64,000 bases of DNA from Lentzea guizhouensis. GTDB taxonomy: Bacteria; Actinomycetota; Actinomycetes; Mycobacteriales; Pseudonocardiaceae. The notes under the pieces were generated by a model, which was not told where the DNA came from, ran no database searches, and saw nothing but the letters and a program-made list of their open reading frames with translations. The stretch spans positions 4,526,001-4,590,000 of the forward strand of contig NZ_CP016793.1 in the NCBI RefSeq assembly GCF_001701025.1. Reading direction: 5' to 3'. Positions within the stretch are counted from its first letter, which is position 1. Each line of letters begins with the position of its first letter. This document shows, piece by piece, positions 7,887-17,254 of the stretch. Position numbers and translations under genes: made by a program.

Positions 7887-7941
7887 ACGCACGCGGGGAG
7901 CTTTCGCACTCTCAGACAGTGCGAAAGCTCCCCGCGTGCGT
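7887..7941. terminator. perfect 24-bp stem terminator
   Basis: Arms 7887-7910 (ACGCACGCGGGGAGC...) and 7918-7941 are a perfect 24-bp inverted repeat around a 7-base loop (CTCAGAC), starting immediately after the TGA of the preceding gene. No U-tract is needed in actinobacterial terminators of this kind. It separates that gene from the convergent, broken DUF4439-like gene and can serve both. Confidence 0.85.
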
Positions 7942-7944
7942 TCC

Positions 7945-8325
7945 GCACAGCGGAAGAGGGTCAGCGAGGCCTGCCGGATCGTGATGGACCGGCTGGTCGC
8001 GACTTGCCCACCGGTCGCCCCACCGCCGCCGTCACGCGTCGAGAGCTCCCGCAGCGCCGTCGGGTCCGCTCCAGCACCCGCCACGCCGCGCACGTGTCCT
8101 CCACCGCGAGCGCGCGAGCGCCGAGGCCGTCCGACACCGGTGCGGCAGATAGCGGCGGCGCGGTTCGGCGTCGCGCCGTGGTCCTTCAGCCATCGCTCCG
8201 TGGTGTCCCGGCGCGCGCGGTGCGCGTTCGCACCCTCGTTCACCGCCGGGGTGTTCAAGAACGCCGACACGAGCCCGTAGTCCAACGCGGGTCTTGCCCA
8301 GCGGTCTGCACGCGTCGTTGCTCAC
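7945..8325 (-). pseudogene. DUF4439 (ferritin-like) gene broken by several frameshifts
   Basis: Reading minus from the GTG at 8325 (overlapping the TGA of the upstream gene), fragments of one DUF4439-type helical protein appear in different frames: ALDYGLVSAFLNTP...GANAHRARRDTTERWLKDHG in one, then RYLPHR in a second, then VSDGLGARALAVEDTCAAW in a third, then DPTALREL. At least three indels are needed. The homologous position next to rimP in related genomes often holds a DUF4439 protein, from memory. The 3' limit is approximate. Genuine decay and base-calling error cannot be told apart from one sequence. Confidence 0.55.
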
Positions 8326-8741
8326 GCCAGCACCCCCCGCAGCGACGCGCACCCGGCCGCCACCGAACCGACCAGACCCGCGCGGTAGGACGGCAGCTTC
8401 GCCACGGCCTCCGACGCGGCGCACCGACTCGTCCAGTGCCGTGCGCAGGCCCGCGGTGGCGCGGTGGCCGGCACCGAGGGGAGGGCGCGTGAGACAGCGG
8501 GGCCTGCTCGACCTCGGCCTGCAACAGCGGCGTGCGTCTCCCTGGCCGTGGCGATCTCCGCGGCGGCCGGCACCGACGTCAGCGACTTCGCCAGCGCCGC
8601 GTCCGAACGGGCCTGCGCGGCCAACGCCGACAACGGGTCCGGCGGCGGTGGCGCGGACGGTTCTGTGGTGCACGCAACGGCCAGAGGTGCGGCGGCCACC
8701 GCGAGCAGCACACGGCGGCGGCTGACCGATTCGGAGATCAC
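8322..8741 (-). pseudogene. Tat/lipoprotein-type exported protein, frameshifted
   Basis: From GTG 8741 the protein starts with a twin-arginine-like SRRRVLLAVAAAPLAVACTT ending in a lipobox (LAVAC), then a Pro-rich linker and helices (LSALAAQARSDAALAKSL). After ARETHAA the continuation LQAEVEQAPLSHA is in another frame, GLRTALDESVRR in a third, and ASEAVAKLPSYRAGLVGSVA back in the first, ending at 8322. So two or more indels are present in ~420 bases. Exported lipoprotein of unknown role, paired with the DUF4439 gene and divergent from rimP. Confidence 0.55.
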
Positions 8742-8809
8742 GCGGACCAATCTTGCCAGCGGACGGCGAGGCGGTGACAGGCGGGCGAAAGAGATAGTCT
8801 GGGCCCCCA

Positions 8810-8840
8810 CGGCCGCCGAAACACCGTCGGCCGGGGTTTT
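8810..8840 (+). promoter_or_regulatory. terminator-like hairpin in the rimP-nusA leader
   Basis: CGGCCGCCG (8810-8818), loop AAACAC, CGTCGGCCG (8825-8833) form a 9-bp stem with one mismatch, followed by GGGTTTT (8834-8840). It lies 28 bases before rimP and after a possible -10 (TAGTCT, 8795-8800). In E. coli the rimP-nusA-infB leader has a terminator through which NusA limits its own operon; a comparable attenuator here is inference. Confidence 0.45.
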
Positions 8841-8868
8841 CATGCGTTCGAACTGAAGGAGACACCAC

Positions 8869-9393
8869 GTGTCCAGCCCGCCGCGCGGAGAGCTTGCCGC
8901 GCAGCTAGCACCCGTTGTGCGGGAAGCGCTCGAAGCGATCGGCTTCGACCTCGACGCACTCGACGTGAATCAGGCTGGGCGCCGCCGTCTGGTCAAGGTC
9001 GTGGTCGACGCGGAGGACGGCATCGGCCTCGACGAGGTCGCCGAGGCGAGTCGCGTGGTGTCCGCCGCGCTCGACGCGCACGACCACCTGATCAACGGGC
9101 CGTACACCCTCGAGGTCACCTCGCCGGGTGTCGACCGGCCGCTGACCCGTCCCCGCCACTGGAAGCGCGCGCACCTGCGTCTCGTGAAGGTCAAGCAGCC
9201 CGAGCAGGCCGAGTGGTTCGGCCGGGTCGGGCAGTGCGACGAGACCGGGGTCGAGCTGCTGCACCAGGGCGAGCTGCGGCGCGTGGAGTACCGCCACATC
9301 GAACGCGCGGTCATGGAGATCGAGTTCAAGCAGCCGCCGGTCGAAGAACTGGCTCGGCTCACTCGCAAAGCACCGGAGGAGGAGCCGAGGTGA
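8869..9393 (+). CDS. rimP: ribosome maturation factor RimP
   Basis: 174 residues. RimP binds the free 30S subunit during assembly of its head. The N-terminal alpha/beta domain has [21 protein letters not shown] and [19 protein letters not shown]; the signature [20 protein letters not shown] sits near residues 80-100, followed by the Sm-like C-terminal domain ([18 protein letters not shown]). GTG start with an AAGGAGA site at 8855-8861. It overlaps nusA by 4 bases (GTGA) and heads the nusA-infB operon. Confidence 0.95.
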   Translation: MSSPPRGELAAQLAPVVREALEAIGFDLDALDVNQAGRRRLVKVVVDAEDGIGLDEVAEASRVVSAALDAHDHLINGPYTLEVTSPGVDRPLTRPRHWKRAHLRLVKVKQPEQAEWFGRVGQCDETGVELLHQGELRRVEYRHIERAVMEIEFKQPPVEELARLTRKAPEEEPR

Positions 9394-10403
9394 ACGTCGA
9401 CATCGCCGCCCTGAGGGCGATCGAACGTGAAAAGGACATCCCCTTCGAGACGGTCCTGGAGGCGATCGAGTCAGCACTGCTGACCGCCTACAAGCACACC
9501 GAAGGACACGCCGCGCACTCGCGCGTGGAGATCGACCGCAAGACCGGCGTCGTGCGCGTGCTCGCGCAGGACATCGGTCCCGACGGCGTGGTGCAGGAGG
9601 AGTGGGACGACACCCCCGAGGGCTTCGGCCGCATCGCCGCCACCACCGCCCGCCAGGTCATCCTGCAGCGCCTGCGCGACGCCGAGCACGAGCGCACGTT
9701 CGGCGAGTTCGCGGCCAAGGAGGGCGAGATCATCGCCGGCGTCGTGCAGCGCGACGCCCGCGCGAACGCCCGCGGCATGGTCGTCGTCCAGGTGGGTGAC
9801 ACCGAGGGGGTGCTGCCGCCGGCCGAGCAGGTGCCGGGCGAGCAGTACAACCACGGCGAGCGCATCAAGTGCTACGTCGTGAGCGTCTCCCGAGGCGCCC
9901 GCGGCCCGCAGATCGCCCTGTCGCGCACGCACCCGAACCTCGTCCGGCGGCTGTTCGCCCTCGAGGTCCCGGAGATCGCGGACGGCACCGTGGAGATCGC
10001 CGCGGTGGCACGTGAGGCAGGTCACCGTTCGAAGATCGCCGTGAAGTCGACGGTCTCCGGAGTGAACCCGAAGGGCGCCTGCATCGGCCCGATGGGGGCC
10101 CGTGTGCGCAACGTCATGCACGAGCTCGGTGGCGAGAAGATCGACATCATCGACCACTCGGACGACGCGGCCACCTTCGTCGGGAATGCTTTGTCACCAG
10201 CGAAGGTTGTGTCCGTGCGGGTGCTCGACGAGAGGGCCAAGACGGCCCGTGTCGTGGTGCCCGACTTCCAGCTGTCGCTGGCGATCGGCAAGGAGGGGCA
10301 GAACGCCCGTCTGGCCGCCCGCCTGACCGGCTGGCGCATCGACATCCGCAGCGATGCGGAGTCTCCGGCTGCCGGAGCGGTCACATCCAGTTCGGCTGAA
10401 TGA
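9390..10403 (+). CDS. nusA: transcription termination/antitermination factor NusA
   Basis: 337 residues, the usual length for actinobacterial NusA, which lacks the C-terminal acidic repeats of E. coli. The N-terminal RNA-polymerase-binding domain ([20 protein letters not shown]) is followed by an S1 domain (~110-175; [20 protein letters not shown]) and two KH domains ([55 protein letters not shown]). It modulates pausing, termination and rRNA antitermination. GTG start inside the rimP stop. Confidence 0.96.
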   Translation: MNVDIAALRAIEREKDIPFETVLEAIESALLTAYKHTEGHAAHSRVEIDRKTGVVRVLAQDIGPDGVVQEEWDDTPEGFGRIAATTARQVILQRLRDAEHERTFGEFAAKEGEIIAGVVQRDARANARGMVVVQVGDTEGVLPPAEQVPGEQYNHGERIKCYVVSVSRGARGPQIALSRTHPNLVRRLFALEVPEIADGTVEIAAVAREAGHRSKIAVKSTVSGVNPKGACIGPMGARVRNVMHELGGEKIDIIDHSDDAATFVGNALSPAKVVSVRVLDERAKTARVVVPDFQLSLAIGKEGQNARLAARLTGWRIDIRSDAESPAAGAVTSSSAE

Positions 10404-10418
10404 GCTCCAGGGGATAGA

Positions 10419-10769
10419 ATTATCAACGGATCAACGTCGGGATCGGTTTCCCAGCACATCGGCCCTGTTCGGACGTGCATCGGATGCCGTGCCCGGACGT
10501 TGCCGTCTGAGCTGCTGCGTGTGGTCGCGGTGGACGGTTCGGTGCTCCCGGACGTCCGCAGGCGGCTTCCTGGTCGGGGTGCTTGGTTGCATTTCGATCT
10601 CGAATGTCTGCGCAACGCCGAGCGGCGACGGGCGTTTCCGCGGGCCCTCCGGGTCCAGGGAGCACTCGACGTCGCTTTGTTGCGCGAACACCTGCAGCAG
10701 CACGGGAACCAGGCCACGGGACAGCCCCGCGGCCGGCAGGAAACAAGGAAGCAGGTCGACCCGTCATGA
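10419..10769 (+). CDS. ylxR: YlxR/RnpM-type RNA-binding protein (start uncertain)
   Basis: The frame [20 protein letters not shown]...[21 protein letters not shown] is clearly YlxR (DUF448), with the GRGAW motif and helical tail; in Firmicutes this protein (RnpM) modulates RNase P. The family hallmark RTCIGCR begins at 10470, but no ATG, GTG or TTG precedes it in frame after the stop at 10398-10400. I place the start at ATT 10419, which follows AGGGG (10410-10413 region) at normal spacing and is a known rare start in infC; TTG 10500 would delete the hallmark. A base-calling error before 10470 is equally possible. It lies between nusA and infB as in most bacteria. Confidence 0.75.
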   Translation: MINGSTSGSVSQHIGPVRTCIGCRARTLPSELLRVVAVDGSVLPDVRRRLPGRGAWLHFDLECLRNAERRRAFPRALRVQGALDVALLREHLQQHGNQATGQPRGRQETRKQVDPS

Positions 10770-10856
10770 GTCAGCCGTGAAGCTGAAGACATGAACGCGC
10801 GACGTTAAGACGAGGTCGATGGGACTTGCCCGCCGGCCTCACGACTTAGGAGAGCA

Positions 10857-13800
10857 GTGGCAGGCAAGGCCCGCGTGCATGAGCTCGCGAAAGAGCTCGG
10901 TGTTACGAGCAAGGAAGTTCTGAACAAGCTCGCCGAACAGGGCGAGTACGTGAAGTCGGCGTCGTCCACCGTCGAGGCCCCCGTGGCCCGGCGGCTCCGT
11001 GACGCCTACGAAGCCAAGTCTTCGAAGCCGGCCCCCAAGCCGTCCGCTCCGAAGCCGAAGGCACCCGCAGCCGCACCCTCCGCTCCGGCGGAGTCGAAGC
11101 CGGCGTCCGACGACAACAAGCCAGCGGCGCCCAAGGCCATGCCCGGCCCGCGCCCGGCTGCCCCGCCGGCGCCCAAGCCCGCTAGCAGCTCCTGCGCAGG
11201 CTCCGGCGCCGCAGCGCCCGCACCTCAGCAGTCCCCGGCCCGCCGCACCGGCTGCCCAGGCAGCTCCGCCGCGTCGGCTCCGGCCGCTCCCAAGGCTGCC
11301 CGGCCCGGCACCAAGCCGGTGGCCCGCGTCCGGGTCCGCCCGGCTCCGCAGCAGCAGCAGCAGCCCAGGCCCAGCAGCCCGCCCGGCCCGTCTGGTCAGT
11401 CCCTCCGTGGTGCCCGCCCCAGTCTCCAAGCCTGCCCCGCGTGCCCCGTCCGGGCAACAACCCGTTCGGGTGTGGTGGCAACCCTCGCCGCGTCCGGGCC
11501 CGTCCCGGCCCGCGCCAAGCAGGGCGACCGCCCTCGGCCGAAGCCGGCGACCCGTCCGGCTCGCCCCGGTGCGCGCCCGGTCAGGGTGGTCAGGTCCGGC
11601 CGCCGCACGGTGGTCAGGGCGGTCCCCGTCCTGGTGGTCCCCGTCCCGGTGGCCCCGGTCAGGGCGGTCCTCGCCCCAACCGGGCAACATGCCCCGGCCG
11701 AACCCCATGATGCCGGGCAACCGTCCGGCCGGTAACCGTCCTGGCCTGGTGGCGGTGGCCGTCCGTGGTGGCGTGGCGGCGGTCGCCGGTGGGCGGCGGG
11801 CGGCGCTTCCGCGGAGCGGTGGCGGTGGCGGCGGCTTCCGTCCCGGTGGCGGTGTGGCGGTGGCTTCCGTCCCGGTGGCGGCGCGGAGCGGTGGCTTCCG
11901 TCCGGTGGTGGTCGGCGCAGGTGGCGGTGCCCTGCCGGTGGCGGCGGTTTCCGCGGCCGTCCCGGTGGCGGTGGCGGCGCCGGTCGCGGCGGTACCGCTG
12001 GTGCCTTCGGTCGTCCGGGTGGTCCGGCGCGTCGTGGACGCAAGTCCAAGCGGCAGAAGCGCCAGGAGTACATGGACAACATGCAGGCGCCTTCGGTCGG
12101 TGGCGTCCGCCTGCCCAAGGGCAGTGGCGAGACGATCCGCCTGCCGCGCGGTGCCTCGCTGACCGACTTCGCCGACAAGATCAACGCCAACCCGGCGTCG
12201 CTCGTGCAGGTGCTCTTCCACCTGGGCGAGATGGTCACGGCGACCCAGTCGGTGTCCGACGAGATCCTGGAGCTGCTCGGCTCCGAGATGAACTACGTCG
12301 TGCAGGTCGTGTCCCCCGAGGAGGAGGACCGCGAGCTGCTCGAGACGTTCGACATCACCTACGGCGAGGACGCCGGTGACGAGGACGACCTGCAGATCCG
12401 TCCGCCGGTCGTGACCGTCATGGGTCACGTCGACCACGGTAAGACGCGACTCCTCGACACCATCCGCAAGGCGAAGGTGCACGAGGGCGAGGCCGGTGGC
12501 ATCACCCAGCACATCGGTGCCTACCAGGTCCAGACGGAGCTCGAGGGCAACCCGCGTCTGATCACCTTCATCGACACCCCGGGTCACGAGGCGTTCACCG
12601 CCATGCGTGCCCGTGGTGCGAACGCGACCGACATCGCGGTCATCGTCGTCGCCGCTGACGACGGCGTGATGCCGCAGACGGTCGAGGCGATCAACCACGC
12701 CCAGGCCGCTGAGGCCCCGATCGTGGTCGCGGTCAACAAGATCGACAAGGAGGGTGCGAACCCCTCCAAGATCCGTCAGCAGCTGACCGAGTACGGGCTG
12801 GTCGCCGAGGAGTACGGCGGCGACACGATGTTCGTCGACATCTCGGCCAAGCAGGGCATCAACATCGACAGCCTGCTCGACGCGATCCTGCTCACCGCGG
12901 ACGCTTCGCTGGACCTCCGGGCCAACCCGGACATGGAGGCCCAGGGTGTCGCGATCGAGGCGCACCTCGACCGCGGCCGCGGTCCGGTCGCCACGGTGCT
13001 CGTCCAGCGCGGATCGCTCCGCGTGGGTGACTCGATCGTCGCGGGTGACGCGTACGGTCGCGTCCGCCGCATGGTCGACGAGCACGGCGATGACGTCACC
13101 GTCGCGACCCCGTCGCGTCCGGTGCAGGTCATCGGTCTGACCTCGGTGCCGCGCGCCGGTGACTCGTTCCTCGTCGTCGACGAGGACCGGGTGGCCCGCC
13201 AGATCGCCGAGCGTCGTCAGGCCCGCACCCGCAACGCCGCCAACGCGGCGAGGCGCAAGCGCGTCAGCCTGGAAGACCTGGATGCGGCGCTGAAGGAGAC
13301 CAGCGCACTCACCTTGATCATCAAGGGTGACAACTCGGGTACCGTCGAGGCCCTCGAGGACGCGCTCATGAAGATCGAGGTCGGCGACGACGTCGAGCTG
13401 CGCGTGATCCACCGCGGTGTCGGTGGCATCACCGAAGGCGACATCAACCTCGCCGTGGCCGGTTCCGCCATCGTCCTGGGCTTCAACGTCCGGGCCGAGG
13501 GCAAGGCGACCGAGCTCGCGAACCGCGAAGGTGTGGACGTCCGGTACTACACGGTCATCTACCAGGCGATCGACGAGATCGAGGCGGCCCTCAAGGGTCT
13601 TCTCAAGCCGGAGTACGAAGAGGTCCAGCTCGGCCGCGCCGAGGTCCGCGACGTCTTCAAGTCCTCCAAGGTCGGCACGATCGCGGGTTGCATGGTCCTG
13701 TCGGGCGAGATCCGCCGCAACGCGCGTGCTCGCCTGCTCCGTGACGGCAAGGTGATCGCGGAGAACCTCCCGATCAGCTCGCTCAAGCGGTTCAAGGACG

Positions 13801-13916
13801 ACGCCACCGAGGTCCGCGAAGGTTTCGAGTGTGGTCTCACGCTCGGCAACTACAGCGACCTCAAGCTGGAAGACATCATCGAGACCTTCGAGATGCGCGA
13901 GAAGCCGCGCGCCTAG
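10857..13916 (+). CDS. infB: translation initiation factor IF-2 (frameshifted in the linker)
   Basis: GTG 10857 with AGGAGA upstream gives the IF-2 N-terminal domain ([20 protein letters not shown]). From about 11175 to 11945 the Ala/Pro then Gly/Arg-rich linker jumps between frames; the frame is regained at [19 protein letters not shown] and stays open to 13916. The G domain begins near 12422 ([12 protein letters not shown]), with DTPGHEAF and NKID motifs, then domains II-IV including the fMet-tRNA-binding end. Overall span is ~1020 codons, normal for actinobacteria. IF-2 is essential, so the linker indels are almost surely sequencing errors in GC-rich repeats. Confidence 0.93.
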
Positions 13917-13928
13917 TCGGCCGATGAG

Positions 13929-13966
13929 GGGGTGCGGAGCCGCTTTAACCGGTGGCTCCGCACCCC
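13929..13966 (+). terminator. hairpin between infB and the DUF503 gene
   Basis: GGGGTGCGGAGCC (13929-13941) and GGCTCCGCACCCC (13954-13966) form a perfect 13-bp stem with a 12-base loop, followed by TTTC. It ends 22 bases before the next start, so it is a terminator or attenuator that would lower expression of DUF503 and rbfA relative to infB. Confidence 0.75.
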
Positions 13967-13988
13967 TTTCTTCTGGAGGATCTTGCCC

Positions 13989-14282
13989 ATGTACGTGGGG
14001 GCTTTGGAACTGGACGTGCTCCTGGGAGACGTCCACTCGTTGAAGGAGAAGCGCTCGCTGGTCCGCCCGGTCGTGGCGGAGCTGCGCAAGCGCTTCGAGG
14101 TGGCCGCCGCCGAGGCGGGCCACCAGGACCTGCATCGGCGTGCGTTGATCGGCGTGGCAGTGGTCGCTGCCGATGCTGCGCATGTCAGGGACGTGCTCGA
14201 CAGCTGTGAAAGGCTCGCCGGACGTCCCGAACTGGAACTGCTCTCCTCCCGCACGCGTCTCGTCGGGCCGGAGGACGACTAG
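13989..14282 (+). CDS. DUF503 (YlxP-like) protein
   Basis: 97 residues beginning [21 protein letters not shown], the signature of DUF503/YlxP, a small ferredoxin-like-fold protein almost always encoded between infB and rbfA and thought to take part in ribosome maturation. The preceding TTCTGGAGGATC gives a clear ribosome site (GGAGG), which fixes ATG 13989 against an upstream in-frame ATG. It is followed 13 bases later by rbfA. Confidence 0.9.
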   Translation: MYVGALELDVLLGDVHSLKEKRSLVRPVVAELRKRFEVAAAEAGHQDLHRRALIGVAVVAADAAHVRDVLDSCERLAGRPELELLSSRTRLVGPEDD

Positions 14283-14295
14283 GAAGGGGAGGCTC

Positions 14296-14745
14296 GTGGC
14301 CGACACGGCACGTGCCCGCAAGCTCGCCAAGCGGATCTCGCAGATCGTCGCCTCCGCGCTGGAGCACGAGGTCAAGGACCCGCGTCTGGCCCGCGTCACC
14401 ATCACCGACACGAAGGTGACCGGTGACCTGCACGACGCGACCGTCTACTACACGGTGCTCGGCGAGCGTCTCGACTCCGAGCCCGACTACGCCGGCGCGG
14501 CGGCGGCACTGGAGAAGGCCAAGGGCGTGCTGCGCTCGATGGTCGGACAGCAGACGGGCGTCCGGTTCACGCCGACGCTCACGTTCATGACCGACACCGT
14601 GCCCGACACGGCGCGGAAGATGGACGAGCTGCTGGCCCAGGCGCAGGCCGCCGACGCCGAGGTCGCCCGTCTCGCCGCGGGCGCCGCGCCCGCGGGTGAG
14701 GCCGACCCGTACAAGGCGCCTCGGGTCGACGACGACGAGGACTGA
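14296..14745 (+). CDS. rbfA: 30S ribosome-binding factor RbfA
   Basis: 149 residues. RbfA is a KH-fold factor that binds immature 30S near helix 1 of 16S rRNA. Conserved parts are [20 protein letters not shown] at the start, [20 protein letters not shown], and the C-terminal [20 protein letters not shown]. An Ala/Asp-rich tail of ~30 residues follows. GTG 14296 after AGGAAGGGGAGG. A terminator lies 8 bases after the stop. Confidence 0.95.
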   Translation: MADTARARKLAKRISQIVASALEHEVKDPRLARVTITDTKVTGDLHDATVYYTVLGERLDSEPDYAGAAAALEKAKGVLRSMVGQQTGVRFTPTLTFMTDTVPDTARKMDELLAQAQAADAEVARLAAGAAPAGEADPYKAPRVDDDED

Positions 14746-14752
14746 CACAACC

Positions 14753-14783
14753 GGACGGTCCCCGGTCGCACCGGGGACCGTCC
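14753..14783 (+). terminator. terminator after rbfA
   Basis: GGACGGTCCCCGGT (14753-14766) and ACCGGGGACCGTCC (14770-14783) are a perfect 14-bp stem with a CGC loop, directly after the rbfA stop. It closes the rimP-rbfA operon. Confidence 0.85.
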
Positions 14784-14878
14784 ACTTCGCACCTCCTCTG
14801 CCAGGTCCGTCACCGGAAACCTGCACGGGAGTGGGTGCCTTTCCACACGGCGAGACTGTGAACGGCTAACGTCTTCCT

Positions 14879-15865
14879 GTGGCAGACGACCTGAGCACCA
14901 CCATCGCCGAGGCGGCGCGGCTACTGGCAGAGGCCCGTGATGTGACGCTGCTGTCGCACATCAACCCCGACGCGGACACCCTCGGCAGTGCGCTGGCCGT
15001 GGGCCTGGCGTTGCACCGGCGTGGAGTGCGGGTGCGGGTGGCGTTCGGTGATCCCGAGGTCGTGCCGGAGTCGTTGCGCGCGTTGGACACCGCCGGACTG
15101 CTGGTGCACCGCGACGAGGTGCCGGCCGACCCCGAGCTGCTGGTCGTGCTGGACACGGCGAGCCTGCAGCGGTTGGGCCCCTTGGCAGACCGCGTGGCCG
15201 GCGCCCGCGGTCCCGTGATCGTGCTGGACCACCACGTGTCGAACACGCGCTACGGCACCGTCCACTGCATCGACGAGCACGCGGAGGCGACCGCGCTGGT
15301 CGCGTTGAAGCTCCTGGACGAGATGGACGTCGAGCTCGACGAACCGATCGCGCGCTGCATCTACGCCGGCCTGGTCACCGACACCGGCGGCTTCCGCAAC
15401 GCGGGCCCAGCGGCACACCTGACGGCCGCGCGTCTGCTGCAGACCGGAGTGGACGCCTATCAGGTGACACGGCCGTTGATGGACGCGCATCCGTTCGCGT
15501 ACCTCGGCATGCTGTCGCGCGTGCTCGGCCGCGCCGAGCTGGACGCGTCGGCGGCAGGCGGCCTCGGCCTGGTGCACGCGGTGGTGGGCCTGGACGACGC
15601 GGCGGGCGTGCGCAGCGAGGAGGTGGAGAGCGTGATCGACGTGGTGCGCTCCACCGCCGAGGCCGAGGTGGCCGCCGTGCTGAAGGAGCTCCGGCCGCGC
15701 CGCTGGTCGGTCTCGCTGCGCGCGGTGAGCCGGGTGGACGTGCGCGAGGTGGCCCAGTACCTCGGCGGCGGCGGCCACCGCCTCGCCGCCGGTTTCACGT
15801 TCGAGGGCGACTCCGCGGACGTCGTCGCCGCGCTGAAGGGCGCGCTGGAGCGGGTGGAGTCATGA
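14879..15865 (+). CDS. DHH/DHHA1 phosphoesterase, NrnA-like (nanoRNase / pAp phosphatase)
   Basis: 328 residues. The DHH domain shows LLSHINPDADTLGSALA (motif I-II), VVLDTASLQRLGPL, and the family motif VLDHHVSNTRYG; the DHHA1 part ends with YLGGGGHRLAAGFTF. NrnA-type enzymes degrade 2-4 nt RNA and dephosphorylate pAp; the M. tuberculosis homologue next to rbfA also cleaves c-di-AMP products. GTG start is supported by TAACGT (14867-14872) 6 bases upstream (leaderless). Its stop overlaps the ROK gene by 4 bases. Confidence 0.92.
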   Translation: MADDLSTTIAEAARLLAEARDVTLLSHINPDADTLGSALAVGLALHRRGVRVRVAFGDPEVVPESLRALDTAGLLVHRDEVPADPELLVVLDTASLQRLGPLADRVAGARGPVIVLDHHVSNTRYGTVHCIDEHAEATALVALKLLDEMDVELDEPIARCIYAGLVTDTGGFRNAGPAAHLTAARLLQTGVDAYQVTRPLMDAHPFAYLGMLSRVLGRAELDASAAGGLGLVHAVVGLDDAAGVRSEEVESVIDVVRSTAEAEVAAVLKELRPRRWSVSLRAVSRVDVREVAQYLGGGGHRLAAGFTFEGDSADVVAALKGALERVES

Positions 15866-16995
15866 CGAGAACCGGAAGTCCCCGCCTGCTGCGGGAGATC
15901 AACGACCGCGCGGCCATCGAGACCCTGCTGCGCAGCGGCGCCATGACCCGCGCCGAACTCGAAGAGGTCATCGGCCTCTCCAAGCCCGCGACCGCCCAGC
16001 TCCTCGCCCGCCTCGAAGAGGACGGCATGGTCGTCCGCACGGGCCTGCGCGGCGGCGGCCGGGGCCCCCGAGCCCAGATGTGGGCGGTCAACGGCAGCGT
16101 CGGCCACGTGGCGGCCGTCGCCCTGACCCCCGACCTGATCGACGTGGTCATCGCCGACATCACCGGCGCCCTGCTGGCCGAACACAGCGTCCCGATGCCC
16201 GCCTCCGACACCCTCGACGCCTTCCGCTCGGCAGTCCAGAAAGCCGCCGCGCTGGCCGGCCTGCGCCTCGACGCCCTGTCCCACGTGGTCGTCGGCACCC
16301 CCGGCGCCGTCGACCCGGCGACCGGCTTCCTGGGTTTCGCACCGCACCTGCCCGGCCTGGTCGACGTCGACCTCCCGTCGACCTTCCGCACCCTCCTCGG
16401 CACCTCGGTGTCGATCGAGAACGACATCAACCTCGCCGCCCTGGAGGAGATGAGCTCCGGCAAGGCCGTCGGCGTCCGCAACTTCGTCCTGTTCTGGCCG
16501 GCCGACGAGATCGGCTCGGCCGTCGTCATCAACGGCACCCTCCTGCGCGGCGTCACCGGCGGCGCCGGCGAGGTCGACTCGATGCAGATCCCCGGCGGCC
16601 GTTACGGCGACCAGGTGGACAACGAGGCGATCATCGCGCTGGCCGCTTCGCACGGGATCGTCGCTTCCTCCGGCCTGGAAGCCGTCTCCGGTGCTCTCGC
16701 GGCCGGCGCTGACGGACGCGCGTTCTTGTCAGACCTCGCTCGTAGGATTGCTCTCGGGTTGGCGAACGTGGTGTGCGTGCTCGACCCGGAACTGGTGCTG
16801 CTGTCCGGCGGAGTCGCGCAGGCAGGCGGCGAGACGCTGTGTGAGCTCGTGTCGGTGGAGCTGCTGAAGCTGGTGGTGCCCCGGACACCGGTGCAACTAG
16901 CGCAGATCACGGCGAACCCTGTGCGGTCGGGCGCGCTGCACTCGGCGTTGGCGGTGGCGCGCGAGCAGGTGTTCGGGTTGCCGCAACGGGCGTAG
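15862..16995 (+). CDS. ROK-family protein with N-terminal winged helix
   Basis: 377 residues. Residues ~1-70 form a winged helix-turn-helix (MTRAELEEVIGLSKPATAQL) and the rest a ROK sugar-kinase fold with VVVGTPGAVDPATGFLGF, ENDINLAALEEMSSG (catalytic Asp) and LRGVTGGAGEVDSM. The zinc-binding CxCGxxGC motif of classical ROK repressors is absent: after AGEVDSM comes QIPGGRYGD, with no Cys. So sugar binding is possible but the zinc loop that orders the DNA-binding helix is missing. ATGA overlap with the DHH gene means co-transcription. Target unknown. Confidence 0.85.
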   Translation: MTRTGSPRLLREINDRAAIETLLRSGAMTRAELEEVIGLSKPATAQLLARLEEDGMVVRTGLRGGGRGPRAQMWAVNGSVGHVAAVALTPDLIDVVIADITGALLAEHSVPMPASDTLDAFRSAVQKAAALAGLRLDALSHVVVGTPGAVDPATGFLGFAPHLPGLVDVDLPSTFRTLLGTSVSIENDINLAALEEMSSGKAVGVRNFVLFWPADEIGSAVVINGTLLRGVTGGAGEVDSMQIPGGRYGDQVDNEAIIALAASHGIVASSGLEAVSGALAAGADGRAFLSDLARRIALGLANVVCVLDPELVLLSGGVAQAGGETLCELVSVELLKLVVPRTPVQLAQITANPVRSGALHSALAVAREQVFGLPQRA

Positions 16996-17254
16996 GCCGG
17001 CTCCCGGCTCCTGCGGCGGGCTTGGCTTCGGCTCACTCGATCGGGTGGATGCGGGCTCGTGGATGTCCTGATCCCCCGACCCCCGCGTCTTGCTTGTCCG
17101 AGATGGTGAGTCGCCGACTCGTCCTGATCCGTCTGCTCGACCGCCACGCAGATGAGGAAGCGCGGGGGCGGGTTCGGGTCTGGATCGGCCGGCGGCGAGT
17201 GCTTTCCATCGCTAAGCAGATGGATCGGGCGGGCCGAACGCCTAGGTTCGGGGT
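16996..17254. repeat. intergenic region with two inverted copies of a dispersed GATCAGGAC motif
   Basis: No gene seen. TGTCCTGATCC (17065-17075 region) and GTCCTGATCCGTC (17121-17133) are, on the minus strand, the core GG(A/T)TCAGGAC found also at 33536-33548, 48134-48146 and 48218-48230. CACTCGATCGGGTG next to the first copy also recurs (CACTCGATCGAGTG at 48238-48251). At the right end TAGGTT (17243-17248) stands 6 bases before GTG 17255 and probably is the MATE promoter -10. Confidence 0.45.

Noticed and set aside
7887..7941. Perfect inverted repeat as insertion-element end
   Set aside because: Single compact hairpin with a 7-base loop directly after a stop codon; terminator is sufficient.
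10839..14411. 1190-residue open frame on the minus strand across infB
   Set aside because: Shadow of infB in the opposite strand; low-complexity Arg/Val/Asp-rich sequence with no recognisable domain.
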